DNA of 60,000 bases from Cristatella mucedo (taxonomy: Eukaryota > Bryozoa > Phylactolaemata > Cristatellidae): the NCBI GenBank assembly GCA_009760855.2, contig WPIO01000143.1:349001-409000 (forward strand), written 5' to 3'. The first letter of the stretch is position 1. Every line of letters begins with the position of its first letter. Positions 42,176-60,000 of the stretch are shown one piece after another. Position numbers and translations under genes: made by a program. The notes below the pieces were generated by a model. That model was not told where the DNA came from, did no database searches, and saw nothing but the letters and a program-made list of their open reading frames with translations.

Positions 42176-43135
42176 TGGTCTACATATCGCTGGGGCACGA
42201 GCCCGACTCGGCGTCCGCCGCCACGCTGCGTACGGCGTTGCGACTGTCGGTGTGAGACCGTCGCAGCGCGACCGAGCGCTCGCTGCGATGACTGCGGCAC
42301 TGCCGTGACCGCCGCTCGTTGCTGAGGTCGACGCCGCAGCTGCCACGCCGACGGGCCTCGTGGCTCTTGTCGCCAGACGCCGGAGCGTGGCGGCGGCCTA
42401 CACCGTCAGCCCCCGGCCGCACGCCGCAGCGGCGGAATCACGCCGCTGCCGCTGGCTTTTGCGCACGTCAGCGGCCGCCGCGCTCGAGTGCGAAGCGTCG
42501 GTCCGGTCTCGGCAGCTGCTATCGGCGACGGTGGCCGCCGCCGCCGCGCCGTTTCACCACCCAGAAAAAAGCGCTGCTCTCGCTGAGCTCGCAGCGCGCA
42601 CAGCGCAGAGCGTCTGCTTGCGTGGCGTCGTCTGCCTCGCAGCGGCGTTCAAGAGCTGCTCGTCGGCGCCGAAAACACGGCGGTTCGGTGTCGCGTAGCT
42701 TCGGAGCGGCGCCGCGAGGAGTGTTTGTGCCGGCGGAGCATCCATCGCAAGCTTGACGTCGAACGCTCTCCGACCCATGCCCTAATTAGGCGCCGAAGCT
42801 CTGCTTTCAACTGGCCCAGCCTGCGCTTCGCTGACGTCGCCCAGAAGGCGCCACGACTTCGTCACTCGCTGGAGCTCTGGGGGCCTTCGTGGAGACCAGC
42901 GGCGGCCACATTCTTCTGGCTCACGCTGAGCACAAAGCCTTCGTCGGCCGCGCCGTCGTTACGCGGCCCCAAGGGCTGCTTCTGCTTACTTTCCGGATCG
43001 TTGGGTCGCTGGGTTACAAGATCAGGGGGGGGGGGGGCAGGGGCTGGGGCTGGCTGGGCAATGGCCACAGACGAGCTATTGGCACAGCGCTATTCGTGAC
43101 CAGCTGACCCAGCTGACCTATCAGTCGCTAGATGC
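42176..43135 (+). other. CpG island downstream of the TATA box
   Basis: Long frames (42319-42756, 42360-42698) start only at TTG or GTG and are Ala/Arg-rich, as expected for GC-rich DNA. A G run lies at 43025-43036. It is likely a 5' untranslated region, intron or non-coding transcript. No domain was recognised. Confidence 0.35.
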
Positions 43136-44560
43136 TGTTCTCAGGAAAGGATCAGCTCCCACGAGAGTCATCTATCGCAGTCCGTTTGTACATCAGATGT
43201 AGGGGTGGGTGCACCTCCGTTTGTGGGAGAGGGGCATCTCTGTGGGTCCGTGCACTTCCTTGGTTTGCTGGTGCCATGTTAGGTCAAATGGCTCTGCTGC
43301 AGAGGGTACTGCACAGGACGGTCCTTTGCCTCTGCCTGGGCTTAGGCTAGAGAGAGCACCTCGGCAGGTCACGTGCAGGTCGTCCCACGTGCACGTCGGG
43401 TCGCGTGGTGACCCGGTCTTTCCCGGGGATGCCGGCTCCAGGGACCGTAGTGCTTGCGACTCTATCGTTGGAGTACGAGCATAGGCCAGAGGGCAGAGGG
43501 CACGCCGCACGGTTGACACTCTCGCTGGCAGCGATGTGAAGATGCTAAGGGTGGTCGAACACGTCGGCGAGGGGCTGAGAGATCGAGGGCTTAGCTGCTT
43601 AGAGCCGTTTCCCACAGTGGCCTACAGCAAGAGCTAAGCCGCTAATAATCCAGGAGCTCGGAGTGTGCATGCTGGCTGCTGGCTGCTTCTGTTTGGCAGC
43701 AGCAGCAGCAGCCAGCAGCAGCGACAACGGCTGGCTGGCTACATTAGCTCAGCTTTAGGAGTACTGGGGTCCGAGATACCGCTGAGACTTCTGGGACGGC
43801 TGTTGGACACAGGTGTTGCAAAGGAGACAACCGGTCGATGCCTCAACAGTGGCGCAGGACGCTCGAGAACCTCGTCGATCGCCTCACGGATCGCTTGCGT
43901 AGGTCTGCTTGCTTGGGCTCGCTTGCCACGCCCAGTGCACAGTATTCCGCAGGCAAGCAGACAAGTTCAAGATCAACCGTGCTTTGCTCGGCAGCTAGGT
44001 ATGGCTGACCCTATGCGGTGTCGGCCAGTTTCAGCCGACAGTACGGTTGCATCCTTATCTTTTCGCCTACTTCCCACGGGCGGTGCGGAAGAAGGCAGTT
44101 GAGAGTGGCCTACTGACCGATCGAGCCTACACTTCGCAACGTTATGCCTCGCTACGTCATGTCCCGCTAGATTCGGCAGGGCTTCCTAGGGTCTTTTGGC
44201 ACAGCTCCTTTGGCGTAGCTCCGAGAAAATGTTGCTACCAGCAATTGGCATGCTGATGTTGGCATGGACAGCTCCGTGATGTCGATCTGGAGCAAAAAGA
44301 GTCCTCCTAGGTGGCGAGTCGTTAAAAATGGTCTGGACAAAGAATGGAGAATTTTCCCGTGTGGCCCAAGTCGGTTTTTAAGGTTTAAGGTTAAAAAACG
44401 GCCAGGAGCATACGGTGGACTACTTCTCTGTTTTTTGGGATCTGCTAACAGGCTGCTGGGCAAGCCAATGTCCTTGCCTCCAAATTGGGAAACCTTGCTA
44501 TCAACACGGGTTCACCTAGTACCACTCCTGTTGCCTCAGCGCATAATCTAATCCTGACCA
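43136..44560. other. Unassigned sequence
   Basis: Frames of 140 (minus, 43193-43615) and 145 codons (+, 43665-44102) have no recognisable domain or splice support. An (AGC)n patch lies at 43697-43720. Confidence 0.35.
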
Positions 44561-44564
44561 TGAC

Positions 44565-45165
44565 GACTTGTCATCGCACGAGTATATTGCCTCCGATATC
44601 AAGTTGGCCTACTTTCAGCTGAGGAGCGCCAAAATTCAGGCCATGCTTCGACATGAAGAGAATGGCCAAACTAGTTAGTTCATGCTGTTGTGATGTCGCG
44701 TCTAGATTACTGCAATTCACTTTTAGCAGGACTGTCCGCATATGCACATAATCGCCTGCATCTAGCGCAAAACTCAGCAGCTCGTCTGCTATTGCGTCAA
44801 AGCCGGCAGCTGCCGAATAGCTGCCTCTTCGTTGAGCTTTTGTTTCCCCTCGTCCAGAATCAAATCGACTTCCACGGTTCCGCGGCTCAGTCTGGCACGT
44901 AGGTCACTGGGCTCCCTCGCGCCAGCCTACTAATCCGAGCCTCCATGCTCATCCAGTGTTCTCTCGCACCACCCGCTCCTTATCTTTCAGTCACATAAAC
45001 TTTCTAGGCACTAAATTGAGCTTCATTTTTGATCGGCCCTTCACTTCGCCGGTATCGAAAGTCTGCAACTCCCTGTCGGCATCCGGCACCACATGCAAAG
45101 GCCGTGAGTCATTCATGTCACAGCTAAAGATGAATTCGCTCGGCTCGGATTTCCCTAATTGAGCT
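44565..45165 (+). mobile_element. LINE C-terminal remnant
   Basis: It reads AYFQLRSAKIQA-like words near 44605, then MMSRLDYCNSLLAGLSAY and RLHLAQNSAARLLLRQ. After a frame change, HINFLGTKLSFIFDRPFTSP and VCNSLSASGTTCK follow. This is the same region as 39290-39765 but from a more diverged family member. Confidence 0.8.
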
Positions 45166-45817
45166 CGTCGTTTTTGTTCCTTCGTGCTTCGTGTGCTTGC
45201 TTAGCATGCACGATTCAGCTTAAATTACAAACCAGCGGCCCTGACACGTCTTTGTTGAGAATGATGTCGTCTGGATAGCTGAGCGAACCAGATGGGTATC
45301 GTGATTGAAAGCCAAAACAAAGTGCAGAGCATGAGAGAAACAGAGGAGCGAGCCTCTGTCTAGCCCGGAAAGCGGGAAGCAGCTTACAGTCGCGCGAGTC
45401 AGCCAGACACGGCCGAGGCTAGGGGAGCTTGTGCCGAGGCTGACGATCACTGGTTGTCAGCCTCGGCATGCTGCTAGGTGATTGATGCGTCCAGCTGCAG
45501 GCTGAGAGAGCTGGAGTGCCGGCTGCAGCTTCTGCTGTACTCAGACCTACCGTCGAGCAGCCGCTGGCTGCTACTTTGCGAAACATCGAGTACCTTAACA
45601 TCGATGCTGTCCGCACGAGAATACACGTGTCTGTTCTTTGCCCCTGCTTATCAATCCTCCTTCCGACCTGGAATCAGTGATAGAATGCTACAACAAGACA
45701 CTCAATACCTGACAGGCTCGACGAGTTGGCACCTCCGACTAAGCCCCTGACCCAGACGGCCTATGGTTTACCGCAAACATTAAACTACCTAGATATACTA
45801 AGCACAAGCTTAAAAAA
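45166..45817. other. Unassigned sequence
   Basis: No feature was recognised. Confidence 0.4.
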
Positions 45818-46036
45818 GGATGCTGCCACTAACCACACTTGCATGCTGACCCTGTGCATGCCACCCCAAACCATGTTATTCTTGCTGTTAATCGAGCATG
45901 TTACCACTAAGCATCCGGTCCTGTTCCTTTGCAGCAAATGCATGTAAAGTGCCTAGGAAGAGATTGAGTTATCTGAGGGCACTTTATCAAGTGTGTTATT
46001 GTTATTATTATTATTATTATTGTTATTATTATTATA
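45818..46036 (+). mobile_element. LINE-1 3' tail
   Basis: It has GATGCTGCCACTAACCACAC, a decayed hairpin (AAAGTGCCTAGGAAGAGATT, GGGCACTTTATCAAGTG) and a TTATTATT tail ending near 46033. Confidence 0.9.
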
Positions 46037-46059
46037 AGATGAGGACTGACTGTCCATAG

Positions 46060-46900
46060 ACAGGCATGCCAGGACTACTGCAGATCATACCAAGCGATCC
46101 TAGCGAAGGCCAGGTATAGGTTTTGTAAAAGCATAGTTGAATCAAAGATGCACAATCCAAAAAATGCTCATGTCCGATTAACCGTCTCCTTAACCGCTTC
46201 CAGGTTAGCTCCATGCCTAGTGATCTTTGCGATGATCTAACTGATTGCTTCTCTGGCTTCAATGTCAACAATATAGACAAGATCAAGGAGTCCGTCGCTA
46301 GGGTGGCAGCATCCCTTCTGGACTAGTGTTCCTTTATTCTGTGCAGCACCTGAGTGTCTACGTTCATGGAGGCGACCAGTGACCTCATCGTGAAGTTGCT
46401 ATCTCAATCAAAGAAGACAACTAGTCCTCAAGACCCTATTCCCACCGTCCTGATTCTACGATGCACAGATTCGCTGCTGCCATGCTTTACTAACATTTAT
46501 AAATATGTCATTAGCCTCAGGTCATGTCCCAGCACCATTCAAAAGGGCTGCAGTCAGGCCAGTGTTTAAGAAAGCATCACTAGACCAAGAGAACTTGAGC
46601 AACTTCCGCCCGGTCTCCCTTGTACAGTTCCTATCAAAGGCACTGGAACGAGTAGTCGCTGACCAGCCGAACTCTTTTATCGTAACTTCAAACCAAGTTA
46701 GTAAGGTCATCTGTTGTTTTGAGCTAATCACTTCACGGTGTCGGCATTATTTCGGGTATGTAACGACCTTCGAAAAAAAGACTTGAGTAGTGTCTCTCTG
46801 CTTGTTTTGCTCGATCTTTCGGCAGCTTTTGATACTGTCGATCACCAGCCCTTTCTCGAGCGCCTCGCATCTCGCCTGGTCACCACTAGCACATCCTGCA
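46060..46900 (+). mobile_element. LINE reverse transcriptase remnant
   Basis: Fragments in order read SDLIVKLLSQSKKTTSPQDP, ISLASGHVPAPFKRAAVRPV, NLSNFRPVSLVQFLSKALER and LVLLDLSAAFDTVDHQPFLE. They match the N-terminal half of CR1/L2-like reverse transcriptases. It ends near LASRL at about 46880, where unrelated sequence begins. Confidence 0.85.
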
Positions 46901-47940
46901 ATAGTGCAGGTCCGAAAAAGCCGCAAAGATTAGGTGCTTTGCTAAGCAGCCGAGTTTTCCATTGCGAACCCAGAGGAGCCCGAGCAGGTTTCGGTACGCA
47001 CGCGGCAGCCAGCAGACCTCTGCTCGCGCAGCAAAGAGAGAGTGAGGAGAAGCGGAAGCTGAATCGCCGAGGAATCGCCGAGGAAGTGAGTGGCACAAAT
47101 GCAGCTGCAGCTCTTAGCGGCACGGAACGATGTGCCACAGTCGGCAGCAGAAGAGTAGGTGTTGCATGACTATTGCGGGAGTGAGTCAGAGTTAGAGTGC
47201 CACAGTCCAGGACCTGCAGAGCAGATGCTTCTTGTAGTGAGCAGTAAAGGCCTCCTTGGACTGTGCTTGGACTCTAGCCTGCGACTTTTTGCATTCACTG
47301 TGATATATGCTTGTATCACAGGGTCTTGATAAGGGTCGTTTGCTCTTGGAGCATGTAAGCCTACCAGGCCTACTTTATAGCAACGTGGCCTAAACTGGCC
47401 GCATAACATGGATACCCGAGTGTCAGGGCTCCGGGGCGATTGCACGAAGTGATCAACATGCCTGTAACACTCTCAAGCAGACCTGTCACAGGCTTGTGGC
47501 CTCTCCCCAGCCCTACGGAAAAAGCACGAAGCAGTCACGCCCTGTTGAGCTAGCCGGACGAATGATTCAATCTCTTGTCAAGAAGCTTCATGAAAGCAGA
47601 GCAGGGATTACTTATCTATTCCTTTGCCACGGTATCTAGTGTTACCGAGACCACTCTGCCTAGGTTCAGGGCAGCTGACGTTCGAAAGCCTATCGATGGA
47701 AATTTTTGAGCTTGGCCAGCTTTCTTGCATTCTGAGCAGGTTTACATTCATCGCGGCAGCATTGTGGCAGCATCACGCCAGCATCGTGGCCAATTCAAGA
47801 TGAAGGGAGCGCCAGGGGAGGGGCAGTGCCCTCCCACTCAGGTTCAACCTTTAGAAAAAAGAACTTCTCCCGGAGCCCGTGTGCATCACGTAATCCTGTT
47901 ATGTTGGACGACGAATCAACACAGATGTGACGCTTTCATT
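46901..47940. other. Unassigned sequence
   Basis: The frames at 46842-47169 extend out of LINE sequence and are not supported as genes. Nothing else was recognised. Confidence 0.35.
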
Positions 47941-47954
47941 GCCCCGAGTATCGC

Positions 47955-48006
47955 TCTACACACGCACGCGCACACACACACACATATATCTATATATACA
48001 TATAGC
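47955..48006. repeat. (CA)n/(TA)n microsatellite
   Basis: ACACGCACGCGCACACACAC runs into ATATATCTATATATACATAT. Confidence 0.93.
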
Positions 48007-48469
48007 CGAAAGGCTGCAAAGGCTGTGGGATGGGACCTGTGTCCAGGCAGTGACCAGGTCCAGACGACTATCTGGCTTTCCTACCGGCCAATGGAGAAAA
48101 GCAGTAAAGCATTGGTGTAGGCATGCCAGAGAGCCAAACTAAGAAAAGAACCTAAATCCAAGGCACGGCCGCTGGCTTAGCTAGGCCGCTGTAAAGTGAA
48201 TTGGGTTTTCGGGCTATCGTACTGCACCATTACTGGTCGCTGTCAATCATCAATGCCTAGTGTTGGATATTAGCTTTTGCCATTACGATGGATGGGGCGA
48301 AACGGCCATGCAAATAGCTTACAAAGCTTACCTGTAAATATAGTTAGAATATATGGCGGCAGCCGAACTAGCGGTGGCCGGCTTAATTAGGAAAATGTAA
48401 TGTAATGTAAAACTACACATTAGGAAGGAGAAAGATTAACTCAGACTAAATATCAGTCCGGGGTTACTC

Positions 48470-48720
48470 AGAAATTGGAGAACCTATCCCTAAAAGTGGG
48501 CTCACCGGCATATCTCCTGCTGCATCTTCAAGAAATTTGGGCGTCCTGCTACGAAGTGTTGTTTCCCCTGACGACCGTATCAGCCCCAGAGTCAAGTCGG
48601 CCTACTTTCAGCTACGAAGCATTGCCAAGATTCCGGGCTGCTTAAACGTGGATGCCACATTCAAATCGGTCCATGCATGAGTGACATCTCATCTTGACAT
48701 CTGTAACTCAGTACTCACAG

Positions 48721-48771
<51 letters not shown>

Positions 48772-49190
48772 CACTTGATAAAGCACCCTCAGAGAACTTA
48801 ATCTCTCTCTACGTGCTTTACATTTGCTGCAAAAGGAAATGCAATTGAATGGTGATTAAATCATGCTTGAAAAACAAACAAAATGAATAATATGGTTAGG
48901 GGTGACATGCACAGGGTCAGCATGCAAATGTGGTTAGCGGCAGCATGCACAGTGTCAGCACGCATAAGCATAAGATCTTAAGGCTGCACAATTCTTAGCA
49001 CTTCTTACCGACCTGCACTGACTCCCCGTCAAGCAGCATATGGACTTGAAAGTTTTGCTACACACTTTTAGATCTCTTCCTCCTCTTGCTGCAGCTTGCA
49101 CAAAAAATTACTATCCCACCAGGCCAGGCAGTGCACAGCCTGCTCTTCTGACTTAAATGGCTTAGCTGAACCTCAAACCAACCTCACACA
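48470..49190 (+). mobile_element. LINE remnant split by a LINE-1 tail
   Basis: Fragments before the split (48505-48715) resemble SARNLGVLL, AYFQLRSIAKIPGCL and LDICNSVLT. Fragments after it (48985-49170) resemble LTDLHWLPVKQHMDLKVLLH and the following FRSLPPLAAA region. The interruption at 48719-48975 is a LINE-1 tail in the opposite orientation. Confidence 0.75.
48719..48975 (-). mobile_element. LINE-1 3' tail with long (ATT)n
   Basis: About 50 bp of AAT repeats (48720-48770) start the copy on the + strand. The complement of the hairpin and the full 3' untranslated region follow. The long tail suggests a young insertion, and it sits inside an older LINE. Confidence 0.93.
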
Positions 49191-49404
49191 CTTTGGAGAC
49201 ATTACTTTACCCACTGCTGAGTGACGTCAAGACACCCCCTGGCTTATGCATGTTTTCGAGTGGATTGGATTGGAGTATACAGCGTCGTAGCGGCATCAAG
49301 TTATGCATGCAGCCGATCTTGACATTTTTTACAGTTCCTTGTGTGAAATGGAGTAAAATTTTTCAGCAGTCTGTGCAACTTTGTAACTAATCGGAGCGTT
49401 CTCC

Positions 49405-49977
49405 ATGACAGATATCAGAATGAAAGATACCGCGTCGGTAGCTAGCACACATGTGGTTTCAGTTGAGCCCGAAAGTTCGTGCAAAGCAGGCACGTGTGCT
49501 CGCTCGCACAGATGCTCGCACGTGCTCGCAGCTTTACCCCCCCCCCGAGTCCATCGTGACCAGCCTTTTTCCCGCGTTCGTTGGCTTTCCACTAGCGAGC
49601 TTTCGCGAGAGATTGCAATGGCCAATGCAAGTGCCGCTCGTACGGGTTGGCGGGTCAGAGCGCCTGCGATCTACCAAAAAGCGTCAGCGAGAAGAGCGAA
49701 GAGTGCAGCGAAGGTCGCCGATCCCTATTGCCCGGACAGTACAAAGTACACAGCCTCTCGCGAGTCTTCTGCACGCGAGCTCTCCAGAAAGTCGAGTGTA
49801 CAGCTTTCTCTGGCTCGCACCAGCCGAGCTTCAGTCCGCTTGCAGTGCTGCAAAGTCAACGGTGCGAGCGCTCAACGCTCAATGCATTTCGCTCGTGTAT
49901 TCTCAACGCAGCAGTGCACGTGTAGCAAGCAGCCGTTATCTCTCATAGAGCTCGAGCCGGCGGCCGTTTCGAAGTGA
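49405..49977 (+). CDS. Unrecognised 190-codon open frame
   Basis: An ATG at 49405 opens a frame to a TGA at 49977. This is the longest ATG-initiated frame here outside repeats and transposons. The product would be basic, Ser/Arg/Ala-rich and cysteine-containing, with no signal peptide or membrane segment and no family I recognise. Another frame on the same strand (49451-49948) is open over most of it, which weakens the case. It could be an upstream gene, a 5' exon of the LDLa gene or chance. Confidence 0.18.
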   Translation: MTDIRMKDTASVASTHVVSVEPESSCKAGTCARSHRCSHVLAALPPPRVHRDQPFSRVRWLSTSELSREIAMANASAARTGWRVRAPAIYQKASARRAKSAAKVADPYCPDSTKYTASRESSARELSRKSSVQLSLARTSRASVRLQCCKVNGASAQRSMHFARVFSTQQCTCSKQPLSLIELEPAAVSK

Positions 49978-50019
49978 ATCGCAGTGGCTCTCGGCAATGG
50001 GCAGCTCGCCTCTCCTTCT

Positions 50020-50440
50020 TACCGTTCTCAGCCTTTTTCTTTTCGTTCCTCTCTTTCCACATCCCTCTCCTCCCACACTCCCCTACTTCTCCCTCTCCTC
50101 CCACACTCCCCTTTCTCCCTCTCCTCCCACACTCCCCTTTCTCCCTCTCCTCCCACACTCCCCTTTCTCCCTCTACCGCTTCCCCTTTCTACTACCCCGT
50201 CTCCCGCATCATTCCCACTCTTCCTTTTTCCGCCTTTTCACTTCCTCCTTCCGCCTTTTCACTTCCTCCCATCCCCTCCTCCGCTTTTCACTACATCCTC
50301 ATCCGTTCCCCCCCCCCCCCCGTTATTTCTTTCTCCTACCAACCTTTCTTCATTCGTCCATTGTTTCCTCGATTCTTATCCGTTCTGTCTCTTTCCGTCC
50401 GTCCTTTATTCTCTTTCCCTCTTCATCTCTCCCTTTTTTA
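50020..50440. repeat. Pyrimidine-rich tract with CCCACACTCCCC units
   Basis: CTCCTCCCACACTCCCC recurs at about 50069, 50097, 50123 and 50149 (26-28 bp period). It lies within a 400 bp C/T-rich stretch that ends in a TAAATATATAAATATATAA word. Confidence 0.9.
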
Positions 50441-50449
50441 AATATATAA

Positions 50450-50590
50450 ATATATAATTCATTTGTATAGCGCCCCAAGAGAACTTAATCTCTATTCAGG
50501 CGCTTCACATATGCCTCCGGGCTCGAGCCCACGACCTCAGCCAGACCTTGGTCGGGGGCGAGCACCTTAACCACTGGACCAACTACCCCT
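50450..50590 (-). mobile_element. SINE-A, minus strand
   Basis: On the minus strand it reads CAGTGGTTAAGGTGCTCGCC, a B box GTGGGCTCGAGCCC, and the 3' hairpin AGCGCCTGAATAGAGATTAA closed by TTGGGGCGCTA, then ACAAATGAATTA. This copy keeps the hairpin stem well. It lies 150 bp upstream of the LDLa gene start codon. Confidence 0.88.
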
Positions 50591-50743
50591 CTGCCATCAA
50601 ATATCTTTCTCCCTCCCTTCCAATAGTTTATGCATCTGAGCAGTCGAATTCTGCCCAGCTCCGTTCGTTCTGCGTGCGACCGAATGACAGTGACCTGTAT
50701 GCTATGCCTCGTCTTCATCCTTCGCTGCAGGTGGACTACGACA

Positions 50744-58416
<7,673 letters not shown>

Positions 58417-58882
58417 ATATAATAGCCAGTCGGTGGCGACGGCACTCGCTGTCGGCGCCACCGCTTTCGGTTTGCGGCCGGCGTCGCGATTCGCTCGGAA
58501 CGAACGCCGGCAGGCAGCTGCTGGCGCCGAGCGCTCTCTCCGGGTGCGGCGCCCGTGCTAAGTGCATTGCTCAGATTGCTTCGGTCGGCGGCGGCAACCT
58601 GCGGCCGGCGCCTGGCTAGGCAGAGCGTCGGCGCTAGTCGAGCTCACACTGCCGCGCCACACACTGCCACCCGGCCTTCGCGAGGTGCCGCCTCGCCTAA
58701 GGTGCGGTCGTCGTCGGCCATTCCTAGCGGCAGGCGCCGAATCGACGTTGCCTTCTTGCGAGCGGCTGGCATTGTTCTTCCAGGCGAACAGTTGAAGCTC
58801 GGCGGCCGCCGCCGCCGATTTCGCTCTTTTCATTATCGAGCCGAGCGCGCGACGAGCAGCGCCGAGCGCGTATTTATTGGTT

Positions 58883-58888
58883 AATAAA
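58883..58888 (+). promoter_or_regulatory. Poly(A) signal AATAAA after exon 6
   Basis: A canonical hexamer in TTGGTTAATAAATCGCC, 467 bp after the exon 6 stop. Confidence 0.5.
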
Positions 58889-59173
58889 TCGCCACCGCTA
58901 CCATTCGTGGCGGTGGTAATTCTGCGGCTGCCGCCATTGTCATCGCCGTCGCGTACCCGGGAGCGATGCCCGCCGAATTGCGTTGCCGCCGAGTTAGCCT
59001 CGCGTCGGGGACGTGCGGGCGACGTCGACGAGTCCAATCTTGCGCCGCCGCGTCGGAGGGAGCGCCGAGCTCTCGCTCGGGAGTGGAGCGGCGGAGCCGC
59101 TGCGACGCAGGGCCGCAAGCGCCGTGAGACGACGCCGCCGCCGCCGCCGCCGCCACTGCATTCGGCGTAATCG
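58889..59173. other. GC-rich spacer between the duplicated terminal exons
   Basis: It contains a GCC trinucleotide run at 59131-59153. No separate gene was recognised; overlapping long frames on both strands reflect base composition. Confidence 0.4.
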
Positions 59174-59435
59174 GTGAAGGTCAACATTGCGCCCGGTTTC
59201 GGGCCTCGGGGTCAGCGTGGCAAAATCGTGGACGCCCGCTGCTGCAGGCGAGCGCCGCTCATGCGCGCATGCATTTTTCACGGCGCAGGCGTACTTGAGC
59301 ACGGCGGACACGCCGCCCAAGTACGTCGACGTCGTGTCTGCGGAGACGCCCAAAACGCTGTCGGCTGGAAGCATTGGCGCGAGCGCGACGGAGCCGCCGC
59401 CGCCACCGGTGCTTCCGTCGGCCGACGCTCCGCAG
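59174..59435 (+). repeat. Segmental duplication, copy 2 (contains exon 6')
   Basis: It is the counterpart of 58049-58320. The acceptor and reading frame are preserved, and the copies differ by scattered substitutions and small indels. Similarity ends near GACGCTCCGCAG (59435). Confidence 0.92.
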
Positions 59436-59765
59436 CCAAGGCGACTGCGTCGTACGACGTCAATATCGCCGTCGATGTCCTCCTCCTCCTCTAGCCGTTC
59501 AATTCTCAGAACGCCCGCCCGACTTCTCCCTCGACGAGGACTATACTGCTGCCGGGGGCGGGGCGCGCGCAGGGCGGGCGGTGGCGCTGCGTTCGGTCGT
59601 GCCGAATTCCTTGCGCTTGCGCGAATTGAGTTTGGCCATGTTTCCGGCGCAGCGTCGAGTTACTTCTCAGCAGCTCCGCCGCCTCCGCAGCTCGCAGATC
59701 CAAGCGGAGGTGGCGGAGCAGCGAGGATCCTCGTCATCGGCTACTGTGACTGTCACGCCAGGTGA
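59289..59765 (+). CDS. Exon 6': duplicated PPKY terminal exon
   Basis: The acceptor TTTTTCACGGCGCAG lies before 59289, again in phase 0. The exon starts with the same AYLSTADTPPKYVDVV and diverges after about 45 codons into a Ser-rich stretch (MSSSSSSR), then a basic and Gly-rich end with a stop at 59765. Joined to exon 5 it gives an alternative tail of 159 residues, unless it is spliced again. No poly(A) signal appears before the end of the window. Both the exon-level homology and the kept frame suggest it is used, but transcript evidence is needed. Confidence 0.55.
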   Translation, partial: AYLSTADTPPKYVDVVSAETPKTLSAGSIGASATEPPPPPVLPSADAPQPRRLRRTTSISPSMSSSSSSRSILRTPARLLPRRGLYCCRGRGARRAGGGAAFGRAEFLALARIEFGHVSGAASSYFSAAPPPPQLADPSGGGGAARILVIGYCDCHAR

Positions 59766-60000
59766 CTGTCGCCTGGCTAATGGCTAATGTGACCTAGCTA
59801 GCCCAAGAGTTGAAAACTCACCCACGACTCGCCGCATTCGTTTGCTCCGCTCCAGCGAATGTCCTTTTTCTGCTTCCGCCTTGTGCCGAAGTTTCGCGAA
59901 GTATCACCAATACCGACTGGCTGGCTTTTTCTCCAGCATAAGTGAACTGCCTGGGAGGATATTTAGTTCATTCGAGACGCCAAACAGGTGCCCTCTGCGC
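59766..60000. other. Unassigned end of window
   Basis: No feature was seen; it may be 3' untranslated sequence or intron of the LDLa gene. Confidence 0.35.

Noticed and set aside
42319-42756. 145-codon + frame in the CpG island
   Set aside because: It begins at TTG, is Ala/Arg-rich, and other frames are equally open.

Overview
The window reads as repeat-rich nuclear DNA from an animal, most likely a marine invertebrate; the species cannot be named from sequence alone. The reasons are a split gene with LDL-receptor class A (LDLa) exons and phase-1 introns, CpG-rich islands, long dinucleotide microsatellites, and many decayed LINEs, SINEs, a Ty3/gypsy element and hAT elements. There is no sign of bacterial gene organisation. 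Most long open frames are translations of (GA)n/(CT)n tracts or transposon debris.

The best real gene lies on the + strand at 50744-58416. Its exons encode a signal peptide, two LDLa modules, a single transmembrane helix and a cytoplasmic tail with LPSY and PPKY motifs. All splice phases agree, and the predicted product is 313 residues. The PPKY terminal exon sits in a roughly 260 bp segment duplicated about 1.1 kb downstream (59174-59435), and a separate polyadenylation cluster follows exon 5. The locus therefore looks able to make three cytoplasmic tails. A second, weaker + strand set of exons (7771-7861, 15706-15870, 29287-29562) could encode a small membrane protein with PPSY and LPGY tail motifs.

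Layout. 1-2215: GA/GACA and CT microsatellite blocks. 2811-2905: a 3 x 32 bp repeat. About 3553-7324: a decayed hAT element with a ZMYM1-type transposase remnant, itself invaded by a LINE tail and a SINE. 7400-8130: CpG-rich segment with a candidate first exon. 10290-13800: a long LINE-2 remnant (minus strand) with endonuclease and reverse transcriptase. 15130-20720: LINE-1 copies, a transmembrane exon and minisatellites. 20720-26500: mostly unexplained sequence with LINE/SINE copies. 27837-28333: a MITE-like element with about 105 bp inverted repeats. 28540-29740: a candidate terminal exon and poly(A) signal. 31040-34090: a Ty3/gypsy element split by a SINE and a LINE-2 tail. 34990-41375: LINE/SINE remnants and a tandem duplication. 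41400-43130: CpG island with a GC-box/TATA promoter. 43130-50590: LINE remnants and pyrimidine tracts. 50744-60000: the LDLa receptor gene, with large CT microsatellites in its introns.

Two LINE families are used as labels here. LINE-1 (CR1/L2-like) ends in an (ATT)n tail preceded by a GC-rich hairpin; it is not mammalian L1. LINE-2 ends in an ATTAC-type tail. A tRNA-derived SINE (SINE-A) carries the LINE-1 hairpin at its 3' end, which suggests it was moved by LINE-1 enzymes. A second tRNA-derived SINE (SINE-B) is nested in both the gypsy element and a LINE-1 copy.
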